Shown piece after piece: positions 45,620-54,620 of a DNA stretch of 64,000 nt. The DNA lies in assembly GCA_023421505.1 (NCBI GenBank), contig JAEZTJ010000091.1, forward strand, positions 1 through 64,000, in the 5' to 3' direction. The translations under genes and the position numbers were made by a program. The notes under the pieces were generated by a model. That model was given only the letters and a program-made list of their open reading frames with translations. It made no database searches and was not told the DNA's origin. The stretch comes from Bacillota bacterium. Its GTDB lineage: Bacteria > Bacillota > Clostridia > Lachnospirales > Lachnospiraceae. Numbering within the stretch: position 1 is the first letter of the stretch; the number at the start of each line of letters is the position of its first letter.

Positions 45620-47620
45620 ATGATAAATAGTAGAAAGGGGTGCCGCAGGTCGGCAATGTTATGTATGTGGGGTAGAAGGTTAGGGATTTTATTATTAGTA
45701 GGGGTTTCCTTGTTAAGCTTCGCAGGCTGCAGCAAAGAGAAAAAGCAGGACACAGCAGTTCAAAAGGAAAGCCCGGAGACTGCGGATATTACCAGTGAGG
45801 ATTTATTACCGGATCAAGAGCTTGCTTTTTCTAAGCCAGAGTATTTCTATGAAGCAGATACTGAGGTTAAAATCATAAGCAGAAAAAATTGTGAGATCTA
45901 TTATTCAATGGATGGTACAGAGCCGGACCAGAAACAAACCAGATATACGGAACCAATTAAGCTCATAGCTAATTCCGATACAAAGGCGAATTGTATCAAG
46001 GCAAAGGCCTTCTATGAGGACGGAACGGAATCGAAGACAATTGTACATACTTATTTTGTGGGGAAAAATGTTAAGAAACGGTTTGATACGCTTATCTTTT
46101 CGATATCCACAGACCCGTATAATCTGTTTGATGAGGAATACGGCATCTTTGTTGAAGGAAAATTGCGTGAGGATTTTATCAAAAATAACCCGGGTTTAAA
46201 GATTGACCCGGATGATCCTGCTAATTATAACATACGCGGTAAGGAAGGGGAAAGACCGGTGTATGTAGAGGTGCTTGAGCCGGAGGGAGCTTTGGTAGTG
46301 GGACAGGCAGCAGGCATACGTACCTATGGTGGCTGGTCAAGGGCGAGAGAGCAAAAATCTATTAAAATATATGCCAGAAAAGAGTATGATGAGCAGAATA
46401 ATAAATTGCGCTATGAATTCTTTCCAAACCGAAGGTCCGCTGACGGCAAGGTGATAGATACCTATAAGCAGCTAGTACTTCGTAACTGTGGTAATGATAA
46501 TGGCTTTGCCTTTATCAGAGACGAGCTGTTTCAAACTCTTGCAGGCCAGGCGGGCTATACGGATTATCAAGCAGTACGTCCCGCGGCGATGTTTGTGAAT
46601 GGTGAATACCGTGGATTTTTCTGGCTCCATGAGGTTTACTGTGATGAATATTTTGAGGATCATTATGGAGACTTTAACGGCAGCTTCGAGCTATTGGAAG
46701 GCGGAGAAACCTTTAAGAAGGAAGAAGAAGACGGCAGCTCCTCCCAGTTTATTCTTGACTATAATGAGATGTATGAATATGCCGATAAAGATCTTACAAA
46801 GGATCAAACCTACCAAGAACTGTGTGAATTAATGGATGTTGAAAATTATCTCTCCTATTATGCACTTAATATCTATATCGGTAATGAAGATTGGCCTCAT
46901 AACAATTATAAAACCTATCGTTATTATGCTGCAGAAGGAGAAGCTTACCGGGAAGCTCCCTTTGACGGGAAATGGCGCTATCTGCTTCACGATATGGACT
47001 TTAGCACAGGAATTTATGGTACCGACGCTCTCGCGGATAATATCTCAAAATATGTGAGCATGGATGGAAGGAAAATGGAAGAAAGTCCATTGTTCAGCCA
47101 GCTGATGAGGAGGGAGGACTGTAGAGAGATCTTTATTAAGAAAACACTTGATTTAATAAATGGTACCTTTGCTCCGGATTATGCTTTTAAGGTTTTGGAT
47201 GAAATGCATGCATCAAGATTAAATGAGCAGCAGAATATGTATGACAAGGGGCTTTTAGAGTACTGGGTTAGTTATGATCAGCTGGATGGGAGAATTGGTG
47301 AATTAAAATATTATCTGACAGAACGTGCCAGACATATCATCACCAAGTATCAGAGTTATTTTGAATTAGGTTCAACCTATCAGCTTATTGTAAAGCCTTC
47401 CGCGGACTGTCAGGTTAAGATAAATTCCTTTACTAGCCCTTCAGACTTTGAAGGCAGCTACTATACAGATTATGATACTATTCTATCAGCTGTACTTCCT
47501 GAAGGTAAGCAATTTGATTACTGGCTTGTGGGTGATGATAAAGTGGAGGAGGAGCAGCTCATACTTAACGCATCTATGGTGAAACAGGGTAAGATTAAGG
47601 TGGAGCTTGTAGTAAAGTGA
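45620..47620 (+). CDS. CotH-kinase family lipoprotein
   Basis: A surface lipoprotein (hydrophobic segment then LSFAGCSKEKK) of about 666 residues. Residues about 75-135 form a chitobiase/hexosaminidase C-terminal-like beta domain (FSKPEYFYEADTEVKIISR, IYYSMDGTEPDQ). The central part is a CotH kinase fold with RGKEGERPVYVEV, GIRTYGGWSRAREQKS, KQLVLRNCGND and the DMD active-site motif in YLLHDMDFSTG (about residue 459). CotH kinases phosphorylate Ser in coat or surface proteins; in this lipoprotein setting the target is likely at the cell surface. The start is uncertain (45605 TTG, 45620 or 45656); ribosome sites are weak. Confidence 0.85.
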   Translation: MINSRKGCRRSAMLCMWGRRLGILLLVGVSLLSFAGCSKEKKQDTAVQKESPETADITSEDLLPDQELAFSKPEYFYEADTEVKIISRKNCEIYYSMDGTEPDQKQTRYTEPIKLIANSDTKANCIKAKAFYEDGTESKTIVHTYFVGKNVKKRFDTLIFSISTDPYNLFDEEYGIFVEGKLREDFIKNNPGLKIDPDDPANYNIRGKEGERPVYVEVLEPEGALVVGQAAGIRTYGGWSRAREQKSIKIYARKEYDEQNNKLRYEFFPNRRSADGKVIDTYKQLVLRNCGNDNGFAFIRDELFQTLAGQAGYTDYQAVRPAAMFVNGEYRGFFWLHEVYCDEYFEDHYGDFNGSFELLEGGETFKKEEEDGSSSQFILDYNEMYEYADKDLTKDQTYQELCELMDVENYLSYYALNIYIGNEDWPHNNYKTYRYYAAEGEAYREAPFDGKWRYLLHDMDFSTGIYGTDALADNISKYVSMDGRKMEESPLFSQLMRREDCREIFIKKTLDLINGTFAPDYAFKVLDEMHASRLNEQQNMYDKGLLEYWVSYDQLDGRIGELKYYLTERARHIITKYQSYFELGSTYQLIVKPSADCQVKINSFTSPSDFEGSYYTDYDTILSAVLPEGKQFDYWLVGDDKVEEEQLILNASMVKQGKIKVELVVK

Positions 47621-47639
47621 TCATTAAGATGTTTCCGAA

Positions 47640-47880
47640 ATATTCGCTGAGACTTTATGAGGAATATAAGTATATAAGGATATGTATAAGAAAAATATAT
47701 TATATAAAAAAATATATAGAAATATATATGAGATAATATATGGAGAAATATATAAAAAAATATATGAGAAAATATATGGAAGAATTTATGAGAAAATATA
47801 TGAGTATGTATATGTAAAAATATACGAGAAGGTATATTGAAGAATATAAGAAAAGTATATATAGAGATATAAGATAAAGT
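47640..47880. repeat. Degenerate AT-rich tandem repeat
   Basis: About 240 bp made of imperfect copies of a unit like GAGAAAATATATG (variants AGAAATATATATG, GGAGAAATATAT, AAGAATATAAG). No coding frame fits on either strand. It lies between the CotH gene and the terminator. Confidence 0.7.
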
Positions 47881-47891
47881 ATTAAGAAGTA

Positions 47892-47942
47892 ACCCCTGCC
47901 TGCGGATATTCCTATGAAAGTCCGGTCAGACAGGGGTATTAT
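47892..47942. terminator. Bidirectional terminator
   Basis: ACCCCTGCCTGCGGA pairs with TCCGGTCAGACAGGGGT (47892-47937) in a long near-perfect stem. It separates the convergent CotH and ABC-2 permease genes. Confidence 0.75.
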
Positions 47943-47947
47943 ATTGA

Positions 47948-48742
47948 TCAGATATTCAAATCTCTTCTTAAATAAAAGTAATAGGTTGATGCAGAAAATA
48001 CAGCTGCTAGAAAAAACGATAAAAGAGCAATTATGACATTTAAGCCATCGCCGTTAACTACCTTGCTTAAGCTGAAGTATTTAAAGGGAGATAATATATT
48101 CAAGGCGTTTAAATTATCATTTAAATCTGTTATTTTAGCTATGACATAGGTTGTAAATAAAATCCCTGCTGCTATTGACCCAGAACCCTTCGGCTTTTTC
48201 ATAAAGGCAGCCAGCCAAGCGCCCAGTGAAAGGAAGATGAATTGAACAAACAGCATACCAAGATGCAGGATCAGGATCTCATTCGTTATAGCTGCGCCCT
48301 TATCTAAAGCAGATACTATCATAAGAGAAGCGAATAAGGATACGATATTAAGAACAATTATGTTAAACAAAGCGGCTAAAAGCTTCTGGGTTATCATTGT
48401 AAAGCGGGAGATAGGCTTGACGATGATAAATTCCGTAGTCTTATCCCTTTCCTCCTTGGCAATGATACTATTGCCGAGTAATACGGCATGAATAGCAGCA
48501 GTTAATTCAATATAAGGAAATAAAAATGCGAAAAATCCACTCATTGTTGTTACATCAAAAGAGCCCATACCAAGTAACGCTTTCATGGTAGCAGGCATTT
48601 TAGCAAATACATCATTACCCGCTCCCCCCGAAGAATAAGCACTATATTTACCCATTCCGCTTATCACCAGTAAAAACATACATACGCACCATATAATCAG
48701 GGCCTTACGGTTTGCCTTTAATTCTCTTTTCAAAATATTCAT
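47948..48742 (-). CDS. ABC-2 type transporter permease
   Basis: A 264-residue membrane protein with about six segments and the IIAKEERDKTTEFIIVKPISRFTMITQKLLAAL motif of ABC-2 permeases, close to the neighbouring permease at 48953. The start at 48742 follows GGAGGT; a longer frame adds 16 residues that overlap the ribosome site. Together with the other permease and the ATPase it would form an exporter. The leader is family 1 copy B. Confidence 0.92.
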   Translation of the reverse strand: MNILKRELKANRKALIIWCVCMFLLVISGMGKYSAYSSGGAGNDVFAKMPATMKALLGMGSFDVTTMSGFFAFLFPYIELTAAIHAVLLGNSIIAKEERDKTTEFIIVKPISRFTMITQKLLAALFNIIVLNIVSLFASLMIVSALDKGAAITNEILILHLGMLFVQFIFLSLGAWLAAFMKKPKGSGSIAAGILFTTYVIAKITDLNDNLNALNILSPFKYFSLSKVVNGDGLNVIIALLSFFLAAVFSASTYYFYLRRDLNI

Positions 48743-48747
48743 ATTAA

Positions 48748-48841
48748 CCTCCATCTGCCACCCAAACCTGCGAATTTGGGCAGCGCACAAATTTGCTGAT
48801 TGAAAAATCTTTGATTTTTCAACCTAACACCCGTGCCTTTC
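48748..48841 (-). promoter_or_regulatory. Structured leader element, family 1 copy B
   Basis: On the minus strand GAAAAATC-AAA-GATTTTTC (48802-48820) is followed by CTGCC...GGCAG (48755-48783) and then ATGGAGG at the ribosome site of the permease gene. It is the near-identical partner of copy A at 15939-16027. Confidence 0.65.
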
Positions 48842-48952
48842 ATTTTGATATTCAGTTGCACAAATCAGACTAATGCAGAAGCTTTACCCAGCAATTGCCA
48901 AAGCATTAACAATGCTTTACGTTTCATTCTGATGCTAGAATATGAATACTTT

Positions 48953-49756
48953 TTAGCTTACCGCATGAATATCCTTATTTTTATAGACGATATAGCTTGT
49001 GATAATACCTGCTGCTACGATAATAGCACCAAGGAGCAGATAGGACAGCTCATAGCTGGTATTCTGTATAATGTAGACGGTATCAAAATATTTAAACGGA
49101 GAGAGAAAGCGGATTAAAGCATCATTTTTACCGGTTGAAAGCAAGGCACCGATCATATAGAAACCAAATACGAAGCCAAGTGAAATCGGAATAACACTCT
49201 TGATTTTATTAAAAAAGACAGATACCGCCATGCCGATTGACATAAAAATCAATTGGATAAAAAATATCGTTAAGTTAATCATAAAAAACTGTTTACTGTT
49301 ATAATCGGAGGCTTTGACAATTTCTGCTAACACCATCGTAAAACCGAAGAAGAGGAGATCGGTAATCACAATTATGGTAAAGGCTGCAGAAAGCTTAGCA
49401 GTAACGATCCTATTTCTAGAAACCGGTTTTACCAGAAGAAAGTCAGCAGTTCGCTCCCTTGCTTCCTTGGAAAGAATTGATACACCGAGGTTCATAGCCT
49501 GTATAGCACCACAGAGCAGAATAAAACTGAAAATCATTGAATAAAAACCTACTAACGAAGTGATATAGTCTAAATGAATGCCAAGCATGGCCCTCACAGT
49601 TTCGGGATAATTTGCTAAAAGCTCTTTAAAATCCTCCGCATCCTCTGCCATTGCTGGATAAATGGTTAGAAAAAGTAATGCCAGTAAGGACATCGAGCAG
49701 ACCCATATAAGTGCAGATTTTCTTAGGGATTTTAATTCCTGTAGATAGATATTCAT
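48953..49756 (-). CDS. ABC-2 type transporter permease
   Basis: A 267-residue membrane protein with about six segments; ILSKEARERTADFLLVKPVSRNRIVTAKL is the cytoplasmic motif of the family. It overlaps the ATPase gene stop by four bases (ATGA) and has a GGAGGAGG site, so it is coupled to that gene. It resembles the permease downstream (47948), suggesting a tandem duplication and a possible heterodimeric channel. Confidence 0.93.
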   Translation of the reverse strand: MNIYLQELKSLRKSALIWVCSMSLLALLFLTIYPAMAEDAEDFKELLANYPETVRAMLGIHLDYITSLVGFYSMIFSFILLCGAIQAMNLGVSILSKEARERTADFLLVKPVSRNRIVTAKLSAAFTIIVITDLLFFGFTMVLAEIVKASDYNSKQFFMINLTIFFIQLIFMSIGMAVSVFFNKIKSVIPISLGFVFGFYMIGALLSTGKNDALIRFLSPFKYFDTVYIIQNTSYELSYLLLGAIIVAAGIITSYIVYKNKDIHAVS

Positions 49757-50643
49757 ACCCCTTCCTCCTCCTTTGTATAATAATGTAGAAAGAGTTCTTC
49801 AAGATCTGGCTCCTCAATTGAAATGTTTTTTAAGTCAAGCTCTGAAAGTTTTTTCATAATGGAATTAATATTACCTTTGAAGATAAAATTAGCAGAGTTC
49901 CCCTTGATTTCAACCTTATTAATGCCATTCAAATTTATCATATCGCTAGTCAGTTTCGATTTCGTCTCTATACTGATACGCTTATAATTATTTTCTTGAA
50001 GCGTGCTCATCTTCTCGGTTTTTATAATTCTTCCTTCCTTAATAAAGGCAACGCGGCTGCACATCTTCTGAACTTCACTAAGAATATGGGAGGAGAAAAA
50101 TATCGTAGCACCTTTTTGATTCTCCTGAGCAATCAGATCGAAGAACTTTTGCTGCATAAGAGGATCAAGTCCACTGGTAGGTTCATCCAGAATAATCAGC
50201 TTCGGTTCATGGAGTAAGCCCTGTACAATTCCGACCTTCTTTTTATTACCAAAGGACAAATCGTCAATCTTTTTCTTCAAATCCAAATCCATGATTTCTG
50301 CAAGCTCTTTTATTCTATTTGTGCAGTCCTTCTTGTAAAAGCTTGCGGAGTACTTAAGTAGGTCTATGACTCTCATATTATCATAATAAAACACCTCAGA
50401 GGGGAGATAGCCTAGTTCTTCTCTGACTTCAGGATGTTCTATGCAGCTTTTGCCAAAGATCTGTGCACTGCCGCTTGTAGGATAAATAAGTCCCAGCAGC
50501 GTTCTTATGGTTGTAGACTTACCTGCTCCGTTTGGCCCGATAAAGCCAAAGATTTCTCCCTGCTCAATCTTCAGATTCACACCTAGGATGCCTCTTGATT
50601 TGTTATAGTTTTTCGTTAAATTCTTGATCTCAATTACATTCAT
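49753..50643 (-). CDS. ABC transporter ATP-binding protein
   Basis: A 296-residue ATPase: Walker A GPNGAGKST, signature DLSFGNKKK (ABC-2 variant), Walker B LIILDEPTSGLDPLM, H-loop FFSSHILSE, and a C-terminal extension. It is very similar in layout to the ATPase at 43524. It is first in the operon with two ABC-2 permeases; a MITE-like element (50679-50837) lies just upstream. GGGAGG ribosome site. Confidence 0.95.
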   Translation of the reverse strand: MNVIEIKNLTKNYNKSRGILGVNLKIEQGEIFGFIGPNGAGKSTTIRTLLGLIYPTSGSAQIFGKSCIEHPEVREELGYLPSEVFYYDNMRVIDLLKYSASFYKKDCTNRIKELAEIMDLDLKKKIDDLSFGNKKKVGIVQGLLHEPKLIILDEPTSGLDPLMQQKFFDLIAQENQKGATIFFSSHILSEVQKMCSRVAFIKEGRIIKTEKMSTLQENNYKRISIETKSKLTSDMINLNGINKVEIKGNSANFIFKGNINSIMKKLSELDLKNISIEEPDLEELFLHYYTKEEEGV

Positions 50644-50678
50644 AATTCTACCTCCCTATGATTTAAAGATTGCTTAGG

Positions 50679-50837
50679 TAATTGCGAAACTCATTAATTG
50701 TAAGTATTGTATACACAGCATATACTATTCCGGAGCGGAATTAAAGTGTTAAAACACTTAAGCTCATAGGAGCGTTGGAGCGAAGGAATAGTATATGCTG
50801 TGTATACAATTAGTAAAACTATATCGTTTCGCAATTA
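50679..50837. repeat. MITE-like element with long inverted repeat
   Basis: Ends TAATTGCGAAAC / GTTTCGCAATTA are perfect inverted terminal repeats. Inside, ATTGTATACACAGCATATAC... forms a perfect 26-bp inverted repeat (50706-50731 with 50785-50810) around an AAGTGTTAAAACACTT inner hairpin. It carries no gene and matches elements at 60401 and 4765. It sits 35 bp upstream of the ATPase gene start, between that gene and tetR. Confidence 0.8.
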
Positions 50838-50932
50838 ACTAATTTAAAGATTACTGAAAAGGACTGATACTATTTCATTCCTGATAATAGGTTTGCTTTC
50901 GTGTGCTATTTTAGCTTCTAATTGATGAAAGC

Positions 50933-51556
50933 TTACTTTAAATACTCCTCTTTATATAGATTACTCTTTAACATATCCATGCACTCAAAGTAATCCTTAA
51001 ACATTTCATTAATATCACCGTCTTTCAAATTCGTGTAGTGGCTTGCAAAACCCTCCGCCATCCATAAAAGCATCTTAAAAACCAGTTCAGGAGGAACACC
51101 TGGTTTGAACTTTGTATTATCCATATTGTCAAATACGATTTTATTTCTAAAAGCATCACTCTGCGACAGAATAGTTTTAATATCATCTTTTATTTCCTCA
51201 TCCTTTTCAAAGTATACACTTGATAAAAAGGTAAGTATGGATGGATGTTTTTTTAACACAGATAGCTTAATTTCGGAAGCAAGTAGAATTTTGTCAAAAA
51301 AATCAGTGACACTATAATCGAACCTATTATCCATCTCATTCACGATTAGCTTACTGCAGTAATCGATTAGATATAGATAGAGGGCCTTCTTCGTTCCAAA
51401 ATAATGAAATACCATTGCCTTAGAAATTCCTGCCGCTGCAGCGATGTCTCCGGTAGAGGTTTTCTTATAACCATTCGTACCAAAGGTCGTCAGAGCGGCA
51501 TCAATAATAATCGTCTGCTTATTAGCTGGCAGACTTATAAATTTCTCCAAATACAT
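50933..51556 (-). CDS. TetR family transcriptional regulator
   Basis: An approximately 207-residue repressor. The N-terminal helix-turn-helix is AALTTFGTNGYKKTSTGDIAAAAGISKAMVFHYFGTKKALYLYLIDY, followed by a ligand-binding helical domain. The operators lie in its own promoter (51571-51625), so it is autoregulated. It may also control the upstream drug exporter or the ABC operon. GAGGTGAT is the ribosome site but is close to the ATG at 51556, so TTG 51550 or GTG 51559 are alternatives. Confidence 0.93.
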   Translation of the reverse strand: MYLEKFISLPANKQTIIIDAALTTFGTNGYKKTSTGDIAAAAGISKAMVFHYFGTKKALYLYLIDYCSKLIVNEMDNRFDYSVTDFFDKILLASEIKLSVLKKHPSILTFLSSVYFEKDEEIKDDIKTILSQSDAFRNKIVFDNMDNTKFKPGVPPELVFKMLLWMAEGFASHYTNLKDGDINEMFKDYFECMDMLKSNLYKEEYLK

Positions 51557-51570
51557 CACCTCGAAATAAT

Positions 51571-51625
51571 ATTGACCGAATCGGTTTATGAACTAAGTAT
51601 AGCACCATAAACCGATTCGGTCAAT
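51571..51625 (-). promoter_or_regulatory. TetR promoter with paired operators
   Basis: Two exact 18-bp inverted copies (ATTGACCGAATCGGTTTA at 51571-51588 and its complement at 51608-51625), each with an ACCGAATCGGT palindrome, flank a minus-strand promoter TTGACC (51624-51619) - 17 bp - TATACT (51601-51596). One operator covers the -35 box, the other lies near the start of transcription. Confidence 0.8.
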
Positions 51626-51756
51626 AGAAATACGAATCAAAAATTGAAATAATAATTAATTAATACTTATAGTAAATAATATACAATCAATAGCCATAAG
51701 GCTATCCTGTCTGTTGATAGGCCATTTTATCAGACTTAAGTAAAAGCGGACTTCCT

Positions 51757-53184
51757 CTAGCTATGCCTTATTTTACGACTATAAAGACGAAGGGCTGTAA
51801 GTATAGCACCGACACTACAGATGACAGCAGCAGTTATATAAGCACTTCTCATACCATAGATAAATGCGTCAGCTCTCCCCTCGATATAGGTAGACACTGA
51901 ATAACCGATTCTTGCACTCATTCGATTGTATAAAATCAAAATAGCGAGGGAGGTTCCGGTTATCATACCCAGGTTTCTAATTAAAGCATTTACGCTACCC
52001 GATATTCCAAGCATATTGCGGGGGGCATTTGACATAATCAGAGAGGTATTCGGTGATTGGAACAATCCGTTTCCTACTGCCATAATAGCTACATAAATGA
52101 TCATAAAGTGCAGACTGGTATTTTCGGTCAACGTAGACATCAGAAACAAACCGACACTGTTTGCAATGAGTCCTACAAAGGTTAGAAATTCTGAGCCAAT
52201 CTTATCGGATAAATAACCGCTTAAAGGAGCTACTACCGACATGACCAGTGGATACACTACCATAATTAAGCCGGTAATACCCGGTGAATATTTTAGGACA
52301 TTCTGCAGATAAAAGGGTTGAATGATCATTGAACTGCTAATGGATACAAACGATATAAAGGCACAGAATATGCTGAGAGAGAATAAGCGATTCTGAAATA
52401 AGCTTAATTGAAGCATGGGATATTCTGTCCTTCGCTCTATAAAAATAAAAGTAATAAAAGCCACAATGGAGACGATAAAGCCTGCTAGAATAGAAGGCAT
52501 ACGATAGCCGTATTCTTCCCCCATAATTAGCGAAGTAAAAAGAGCTATGATCGACACAGCGAATAGGACAGCCCCCTTAGCATCTAGTTTTTCGGTTATC
52601 TGCTTCTGAGATTTTGGTAATATTTTTAGGCCAAGAAGAAATACAAAAATGCCAATTGGAACATTGATTAAGAAGATATAAGTCCAGTTAAAATGGGATA
52701 TAATAAATCCGCCTAAAGGTGGCCCGGCCATAGAACCGAGTGCTACAAAGCTGCCGGAGATTCCCAGAGCCTTTCCTCTTTCATTGCTGGGAAAAACCTG
52801 AGTGATAATTCCCTGATTGTTAGCCATAGTTGCCGCGGCGCCTATTGCCTGAACCGCTCTTGCGAGAATTAAGAGAAGAAAGGAATTGGCAATACCGCAG
52901 AGTAAAGAGCCGATAGTAAATATAACCACTCCGTAGTGGAAAATTCTTGTTTTACCTTTGGTATCGCCAAGACGTCCAAAAATAAGGATAGAACCTACAA
53001 TCACAATTAAGTAGGCAGAGACTACCCAGGCGATGGCTTCCGTGCTGACAGAAAGCTTTTCTGCCATTTTCGGCAGAGCAACGTTAACAATACTGCCATC
53101 CAGAGTTGCCATAAAAGTCATTAGTACCACATTAAATAATATTAACATTCGGTTTTTATATATTTTATCACTTGTCTGTTCCAT
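51757..53184 (-). CDS. DHA2-type MFS drug transporter
   Basis: A 475-residue protein with about 14 membrane segments, as in EmrB/QacA drug:H+ antiporters. Motifs are TFMATLDGSIVNVALPKMAEKL (motif D1), LIFGRLGDTKGKTR (motif A) and LALSGSF/ALGSMAGPPLGGFI (motif C). It expels lipophilic or cationic drugs. It is upstream of, and in the same direction as, tetR, about 200 bp apart, so the TetR protein may regulate it, but no operator was seen near its own start. GGAAGG ribosome site. Confidence 0.93.
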   Translation of the reverse strand: MEQTSDKIYKNRMLILFNVVLMTFMATLDGSIVNVALPKMAEKLSVSTEAIAWVVSAYLIVIVGSILIFGRLGDTKGKTRIFHYGVVIFTIGSLLCGIANSFLLLILARAVQAIGAAATMANNQGIITQVFPSNERGKALGISGSFVALGSMAGPPLGGFIISHFNWTYIFLINVPIGIFVFLLGLKILPKSQKQITEKLDAKGAVLFAVSIIALFTSLIMGEEYGYRMPSILAGFIVSIVAFITFIFIERRTEYPMLQLSLFQNRLFSLSIFCAFISFVSISSSMIIQPFYLQNVLKYSPGITGLIMVVYPLVMSVVAPLSGYLSDKIGSEFLTFVGLIANSVGLFLMSTLTENTSLHFMIIYVAIMAVGNGLFQSPNTSLIMSNAPRNMLGISGSVNALIRNLGMITGTSLAILILYNRMSARIGYSVSTYIEGRADAFIYGMRSAYITAAVICSVGAILTALRLYSRKIRHS

Positions 53185-53260
53185 TATTTTGTCCTTCCGC
53201 TGTTTAGTCCTTGATGAATTCTGATTTTATTATTATGCTTATTATTTTTATGTCCATTCT

Positions 53261-54418
53261 TTATTTTTGATAGTGATAGATGATATCACGATCAGCTTCA
53301 AAGCTATAATTCGAAGCCCATTCCTTCATGGGCAGTGGCAGCCGATCCTTATAGGACGGATCATTGGTATAAAAATCAATACAACCGTCTCCTATCATTG
53401 CTGCATAAAGATAATTATCGGTCTTTATATAATAACAGTAGCCTGCACAGCCTCTTAGATAGGAAGCACCAGCGCTCACCTTTTCACCGTCCATTTCAAG
53501 CTCTTCATAATTTACAGATTGTGTATATTGTATAAATTCCTCATATTTATCTCCTACCAGTTTCTCAAATAACGCGGATTGATCTTCAGAATCAACAATT
53601 CCAACCTCGATAGCGGTAGGAATTTTAACTTCAATCGTTTCTTTTGTATAGGTAGAAGCAAATGAAACACCAAAACCGCAGTCAAAATCATATTTATTTG
53701 AACTGAGAAGTAAATTCTTATTCTTTATTTTAAAAGAAAACTTTACATTAGCACTCTTGTCATTATCCCAATCAACCTTTTCAGAGAAGGTTGTGATTGC
53801 TGTGCTATTTTTAATTACAGCAAGACCCTCTAAATTACCTATATTAGCACCATTATAGGCATTCAGATTAAAATAGATAAGATCATCGTAAAGTACCTTG
53901 ATTTCTGCCTCACTCCCACCATAATAATAAGCGCTTAAATCATTCCAATGTCCGTCAAATAACAGGGATGCTTTACTTGGCGAAGTAGGAGGTGCAGGAT
54001 TAGAGCCTTCTCTGAATAAATACATAGGATAAATTATATCTTCGCATTTCCAGTAACCCTCTATATAATCCGCAGTTTTAAATATTCCGTTAAAATAGCC
54101 ACTTTCACGAGTATCCTCATAAAGAGAAATGGAAGAATAATACCTATATTCTTTGGTAATAGATCCGGACAGCTTAATATCCTTTTTGTATTTGTCATAA
54201 TAATAAGTTCCTGTAACCTCGTTGTCATTGATAGTAAGAACCGCATGAATTTTAGAAGTTCCGATTACCCCATGCCATGTATTATTTTGCTGTGGTATGG
54301 AATAGTTATGAATGGCAGTCTCTGTGTGTTGTGCCTGATTACCGGCGTAAGCTTCGCTACAATAAGAAGTTCCTGTAAGAATAATACATAACAACATAAA
54401 AATAATTAGTTTTTTCAT
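53261..54418 (-). CDS. Secreted protein of unknown function
   Basis: An approximately 385-residue exported protein. A typical signal peptide (KKLIIFMLLCIILTG, then AYA cleavage at about residue 25) leads into repeated short beta-strand segments (WHGVIGTSKIHAVLTINDNEVTGTYYYDKYKKDIKLSG, EGYWKCEDIIYPMYLF). No domain was recognised. The start at 54418 has a GGAGGT site; the leader is family 2 copy D. It lies after the drug exporter but with its own signals. Confidence 0.78.
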   Translation of the reverse strand: MKKLIIFMLLCIILTGTSYCSEAYAGNQAQHTETAIHNYSIPQQNNTWHGVIGTSKIHAVLTINDNEVTGTYYYDKYKKDIKLSGSITKEYRYYSSISLYEDTRESGYFNGIFKTADYIEGYWKCEDIIYPMYLFREGSNPAPPTSPSKASLLFDGHWNDLSAYYYGGSEAEIKVLYDDLIYFNLNAYNGANIGNLEGLAVIKNSTAITTFSEKVDWDNDKSANVKFSFKIKNKNLLLSSNKYDFDCGFGVSFASTYTKETIEVKIPTAIEVGIVDSEDQSALFEKLVGDKYEEFIQYTQSVNYEELEMDGEKVSAGASYLRGCAGYCYYIKTDNYLYAAMIGDGCIDFYTNDPSYKDRLPLPMKEWASNYSFEADRDIIYHYQK

Positions 54419-54424
54419 AATAAA

Positions 54425-54508
54425 CCTCCATTCTGCTGATAGGCAGCTCAATTGTTACGAAGAATCTTGAAATGAGCGCCTCTGCGCTTTTTCCAGGTTC
54501 GTATATAA
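54425..54508 (-). promoter_or_regulatory. Structured leader element, family 2 copy D
   Basis: On the minus strand the hairpin CGAA...CTTG...GAGCGC-CTCT-GCGCTT...CAGG...TTCG (about 54458-54501) is followed by GCTGC...GCAG (54434-54447) and a GGAGGT ribosome site. Compared with copy C the tip pairs change CAC/GTG to CGC/GCG, which keeps the pairing. Confidence 0.7.
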
Positions 54509-54620
54509 AGAATTTGTATTCTATATTACTACATCTTGCCATTCAAACGCAAATATTAATTGTGTATAGCAACGATGATTTAAGAGATAATACTTTATAA
54601 AAAGAAAAGGAAGTGCTTCT

